Positions 62,033 through 64,000 of a DNA stretch of 64,000 nucleotides are shown in pieces. Every line of letters begins with the position of its first letter. Position 1 is the first letter of the stretch. A program made the translations under genes and the position numbers. The notes under the pieces are model-generated. The model saw nothing but the letters and a program-made list of their open reading frames with translations, made no database searches and was not told the origin of the DNA. The stretch lies in contig NZ_JAQFII010000001.1 of assembly GCF_029504575.1 (NCBI RefSeq), positions 3,789,001 to 3,853,000 of the forward strand, given 5' to 3'. This DNA is from Streptomyces sp. SPB162 (GTDB taxonomy: Bacteria; Actinomycetota; Actinomycetes; Streptomycetales; Streptomycetaceae).

Positions 62033-62908
62033 ATGGACAGTGGCGGCGTCCCTTACACCGTTTCCGTCGACCGCATGGCGTCCGGCGATCACGCCTGTCT
62101 GGGCTTCGACAGCCACCGGGCCCGCTGGGCGGTCCGGGCCGCCTTCACCGAGACGGGCCTGCTGCGCGGCGAACGGGTGATCCTCTTCGTCGGCCCCGGC
62201 ACCACCCCCGGGGCGGCGGCCGCCCGCCTCTCCGACCACGGCGTCCCCGCGGCCGAGGCCCTGCGCGACGAGCGTCTCCTCGTCGTCAACGAGACGCCCG
62301 GCTACGACCCGGAGCGCGGATTCGACGCCGAGACGCGCGCCGCGACCTGGCTCGACCTCACCGAGGACGCGAGCGTCATGGGATTCAGCGGGCTGCGGGC
62401 CGTGGGCGACATGTCCTGGGCCATGGAGCCCGGCGTCGACCCCGAGGAGCTCATCGGCTACGAGACCGGGCTCACCCCGCTCTTCGCCGACATCGGCTTC
62501 ACCGCGATCTGCGAGTACGACCGCCGGCTGTTCCCGACCGAGCTGATGGACCGGGTCGGTGCCTCCCACCCGACCGAGATCCTGCAGTCGCTCGACGCCC
62601 TGCACATCACCAGGACCGGCACCATCCTGCATCTCGCGGGGAACGCCGACCTCGCCACCCGGGAACAGTTCGACACGGAGCTGCGCCGGTCCCTGGGCGG
62701 GGTGGGCCCGCCCCCGCGCCTCATCGACCTCACCGCGCTGTCGTTCATCGACGCCCACTGCGCCACGACCCTCATCCACCTCGCCGCGGCCCTGCCTCCC
62801 CCTGCCAGGCTCGCCGTGCACTGCCCGGCCACCCACGCCCGAGTGCTGCGGCTGTGCGGCGCGAGCGCCGTCCCCCAACTGACGCTGTACGTGGAGGCGG
62901 GCTGGTGA
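62033..62908 (+). CDS. MEDS domain protein with C-terminal STAS domain
   Basis: 291 residues from the ATG at 62033. N-terminal half: MEDS domain (GDHACLGFDSHRARWAVRAAFTETGLLRGERVILFVGPG; ATWLDLTEDASVMGFSGLRAVGDMSWAMEPGVDPEELIGYETGLTPLFADIGFTAICEYDRRLFP). C-terminal half: STAS-like fold (TILHLAGNADLATREQFDTELRRSL; LIDLTALSFIDAHCATTLIHLAAAL), in which Ser in LSFIDAHC is the position phosphorylated in anti-anti-sigma factors. Such proteins may bind a signal and switch sigma factors; partners are not visible nearby. Confidence 0.85.
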   Translation: MDSGGVPYTVSVDRMASGDHACLGFDSHRARWAVRAAFTETGLLRGERVILFVGPGTTPGAAAARLSDHGVPAAEALRDERLLVVNETPGYDPERGFDAETRAATWLDLTEDASVMGFSGLRAVGDMSWAMEPGVDPEELIGYETGLTPLFADIGFTAICEYDRRLFPTELMDRVGASHPTEILQSLDALHITRTGTILHLAGNADLATREQFDTELRRSLGGVGPPPRLIDLTALSFIDAHCATTLIHLAAALPPPARLAVHCPATHARVLRLCGASAVPQLTLYVEAGW

Positions 62909-62944
62909 ACGGGCTGGTGGACGGGCTGGTGGACGGGGCTCCCG

Positions 62945-63316
62945 TCAGCTCCGGTCGAACGTGAGCCGGACCGCGCGCGGCAGTGACGCCACCACCAGGT
63001 CGTAGGAGTCCTCGATCATCTCCCGCACCCTGCGGACCGACAGCGACGCGTCGACCGTCACCGTGTTCCAATGCCGCTTGTTGAGGTGGTAGCCGGGCAC
63101 GATCGCCGGGTACCGCGTCCGCAGCTGTTCGGCGATCTCCGGATCGCACTTGAGGCTGACCTTGAGCGGCTCGGCCTCCAGCACGCTCAGCGCGAAGATC
63201 TTCCCGGCCACCTTGAACACCGACAGATCCGGGTTCCCCGGAAACGGGAACTCCTCCTCGGCGCCCGGCATCGCCAGACACGCCGCCTTCAGTCCCCGCG
63301 CAGTCATCGCCACCAT
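62945..63316 (-). CDS. MmcQ/YjbR family protein
   Basis: 123 residues from 63316 (MVAMTARGLKAAC) or 120 from 63307. YjbR-like fold: LAMPGAEEEFPFPGNPDLSVFKVAGKIFALSVLEAEPLKVSLKCDPEIAEQLRTRYPAIVPGYHLNKRHWNTVTVDASL. Family members are often called DNA-binding, but the biological role is unknown. Convergent with the MEDS gene. Confidence 0.88.
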   Translation of the reverse strand: MVAMTARGLKAACLAMPGAEEEFPFPGNPDLSVFKVAGKIFALSVLEAEPLKVSLKCDPEIAEQLRTRYPAIVPGYHLNKRHWNTVTVDASLSVRRVREMIEDSYDLVVASLPRAVRLTFDRS

Positions 63317-63365
63317 TCGGCCGACCCTAGTGCTCCGGCCGGAAAGGTTCACCGGCCGGAGAAAC

Positions 63366-63401
63366 ACCAGAGGCCCGACACTTTCGTGTCGGGCCTCTGG
63401 T
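63366..63401 (-). terminator. terminator of the initiator tRNA gene
   Basis: Perfect 16-bp stem, accagaggcccgacac / gtgtcgggcctctggt, with a tttc loop, 5 bases past the 3' end of the tRNA on the minus strand. It lies 50 bases before the MmcQ start on the same strand. Confidence 0.85.
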
Positions 63402-63406
63402 CGTAG

Positions 63407-63480
63407 TAGCGGGGACAGGATTTGAACCTGCGACCTCTGGGTTATGAGCCCAGCGAGCTACCGAGCTGCTCCACCCCGCG
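63407..63480 (-). tRNA. initiator tRNA-fMet (anticodon CAT)
   Basis: Starts CGCGGGGTGGAGCAG on the minus strand, with anticodon loop ctCATaa. The initiator identity is shown by the unpaired first base (C1 opposite U72) and by three consecutive G-C pairs in the anticodon stem next to the loop (GGG/CCC). 74 bases, no CCA encoded. Confidence 0.95.
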
Positions 63481-63612
63481 CCGTTGAACCGAACACTACG
63501 CCATCCGCAGGAACCTCAACTACCAGTCCCACTCGGCGCAGCCATTCCGAATCACTCCGGAAGAACAAACCAGGACCCCCTCAGACGATCTCCTCGGGGG
63601 CCCTGACCTGAG

Positions 63613-63685
63613 TGCACTCGGCAGGATTCGAACCTGCAACCTTCTGATCCGTAGTCAGATGCTCTATCCGTTGAGCTACGAGTGC
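63613..63685 (-). tRNA. tRNA-Arg (anticodon ACG)
   Basis: Acceptor gcactcg/cgagtgc with discriminator A, anticodon loop ctACGga and T-loop ggttcgaatcc. 73 bases. A34 of this tRNA is the substrate that TadA (43.3 kb) converts to inosine. A GC-rich imperfect hairpin (about 63573-63608) follows. Confidence 0.95.
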
Positions 63686-63836
63686 TTGTGCTTCCCGGCG
63701 TTTTCTCACCGGTCGGCGTTGCGAGAACAACATTACATGACCTGCGGCTTCAGGTGAAATCCATTGCCCGGACCCTGCCTGGGCTGCGGAAACAGCCCCC
63801 GGAGGGGGTCGTCACGCACAGCGCTCCCACAGACGA

Positions 63837-63872
63837 CGGAGCCCCGGTCGTCCTGAGACGACCGGGGCTCCG
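63837..63872 (-). terminator. terminator of the tRNA-Ser(GCT) gene
   Basis: Perfect 16-bp stem, cggagccccggtcgtc / gacgaccggggctccg, with ctga loop, 8 bases past the tRNA 3' end on the minus strand. The gap from 63686 to 63836 shows no gene. Confidence 0.85.
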
Positions 63873-63880
63873 GAAACGAG

Positions 63881-63971
63881 CGGAGGCTCGGGGATTTGAA
63901 CCCCGGATGGGATTGAAGTCCCAAACCGCATTAGCAGTGCGGCGCCATAGACCAGACTAGGCGAAGCCTCC
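63881..63971 (-). tRNA. tRNA-Ser (anticodon GCT)
   Basis: Acceptor ggaggct/agcctcc with discriminator G, long variable arm (class II), T-loop ggttcaaatcc and anticodon loop ctGCTaa. 91 bases. Third serine tRNA in the window. Confidence 0.95.
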
Positions 63972-64000
63972 ATCCACACCCGCGCGAGCGAGGGCGTGTG

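Noticed and set aside
63682..63960. A 92-residue frame between the last tRNA genes
   Set aside because: It overlaps tRNA-Ser(GCT) and a terminator hairpin and shows no protein-like pattern.

Overview
The window looks like chromosomal DNA from a Streptomyces (or close actinomycete). GC content is very high, codon third positions are almost all G/C, GTG starts are common and one TTG start is likely. It encodes F420-dependent enzymes, many SpoIIE-type phosphatases and anti-sigma-like kinases, several ECF sigma factors and an adjacent SigF/SigN-like sigma pair. Most of the window reads as core chromosome. The accessory-looking parts are the 11.7-17.6 kb stretch beside a tRNA-Ser gene and the poly-gamma-glutamate-type locus at 20.4-26.7 kb.

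Layout. 0-4.5 kb: the 3' part of an S9 prolyl oligopeptidase, a SURF1 protein, and an ECF sigma factor translationally coupled to a repeat-bearing membrane protein. 4.6-11.6 kb, all on the minus strand: dnaX, ybaB, recR and a DUF5063 gene, then lysC-asd; lysC has a strong internal Shine-Dalgarno for a beta subunit, and the SRP RNA gene (ffs) lies just upstream of dnaX. 11.6-17.6 kb: tRNA-Ser(GGA), a decayed tyrosine-integrase end, a two-component system, a BcrA-type ABC exporter with a small secreted protein, and an orphan fragment of a secreted-protein repeat. 17.6-20.2 kb: a SpoIIE phosphatase/ATPase protein and a small membrane protein.

20.4-26.7 kb: a five-gene plus-strand cluster with a duplicated TM-sensor-TM-HAMP protein, PgsB-like and PgsC-like polyglutamate synthase subunits, an NlpC/P60 protein and an exported predicted metallohydrolase. 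26.8-28.9 kb: two tandem YbjQ-family proteins and a coupled small protein. 29-38.2 kb: a PBP4-type carboxypeptidase, a multi-sensor SpoIIE phosphatase, an unusual ABC ATPase-SpoIIE-HATPase fusion, a PIG-V-like mannosyltransferase, and an ECF sigma factor with a frameshifted membrane partner.

38.3-47.6 kb: a HerA/DUF853 ATPase, a small VapB-like protein, a LytR_C protein broken by a one-base frameshift, upp, tadA with its associated gene, tRNA-Ser(CGA), a Dabb protein, and the sigF and sigN homologues followed by a lipoprotein. 47.8-54.6 kb: aldo/keto reductase, MarR regulator, MFS transporter with extra carboxypeptidase-regulatory-like domains, YceI protein carrying a similar domain, an F420 PPOX enzyme and a TetR regulator. 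54.6-60.7 kb: a probable operon of response regulator, histidine kinase, GT2-GtrA fusion and ArnT-like glycosyltransferase; the kinase carries a 15-bp minisatellite inside its ATPase domain. 60.9-64 kb: an F420 LLM oxidoreductase, a MEDS-STAS protein, an MmcQ/YjbR protein, and minus-strand tRNAs for initiator Met, Arg and Ser with strong terminators.

The main theme is signalling: phosphatase/kinase proteins of the kind that govern anti-anti-sigma switches occur with ECF and SigB-type sigma factors and two two-component systems. A second theme is the cell surface: polyglutamate, peptidoglycan trimming, and lipid-linked glycosylation.
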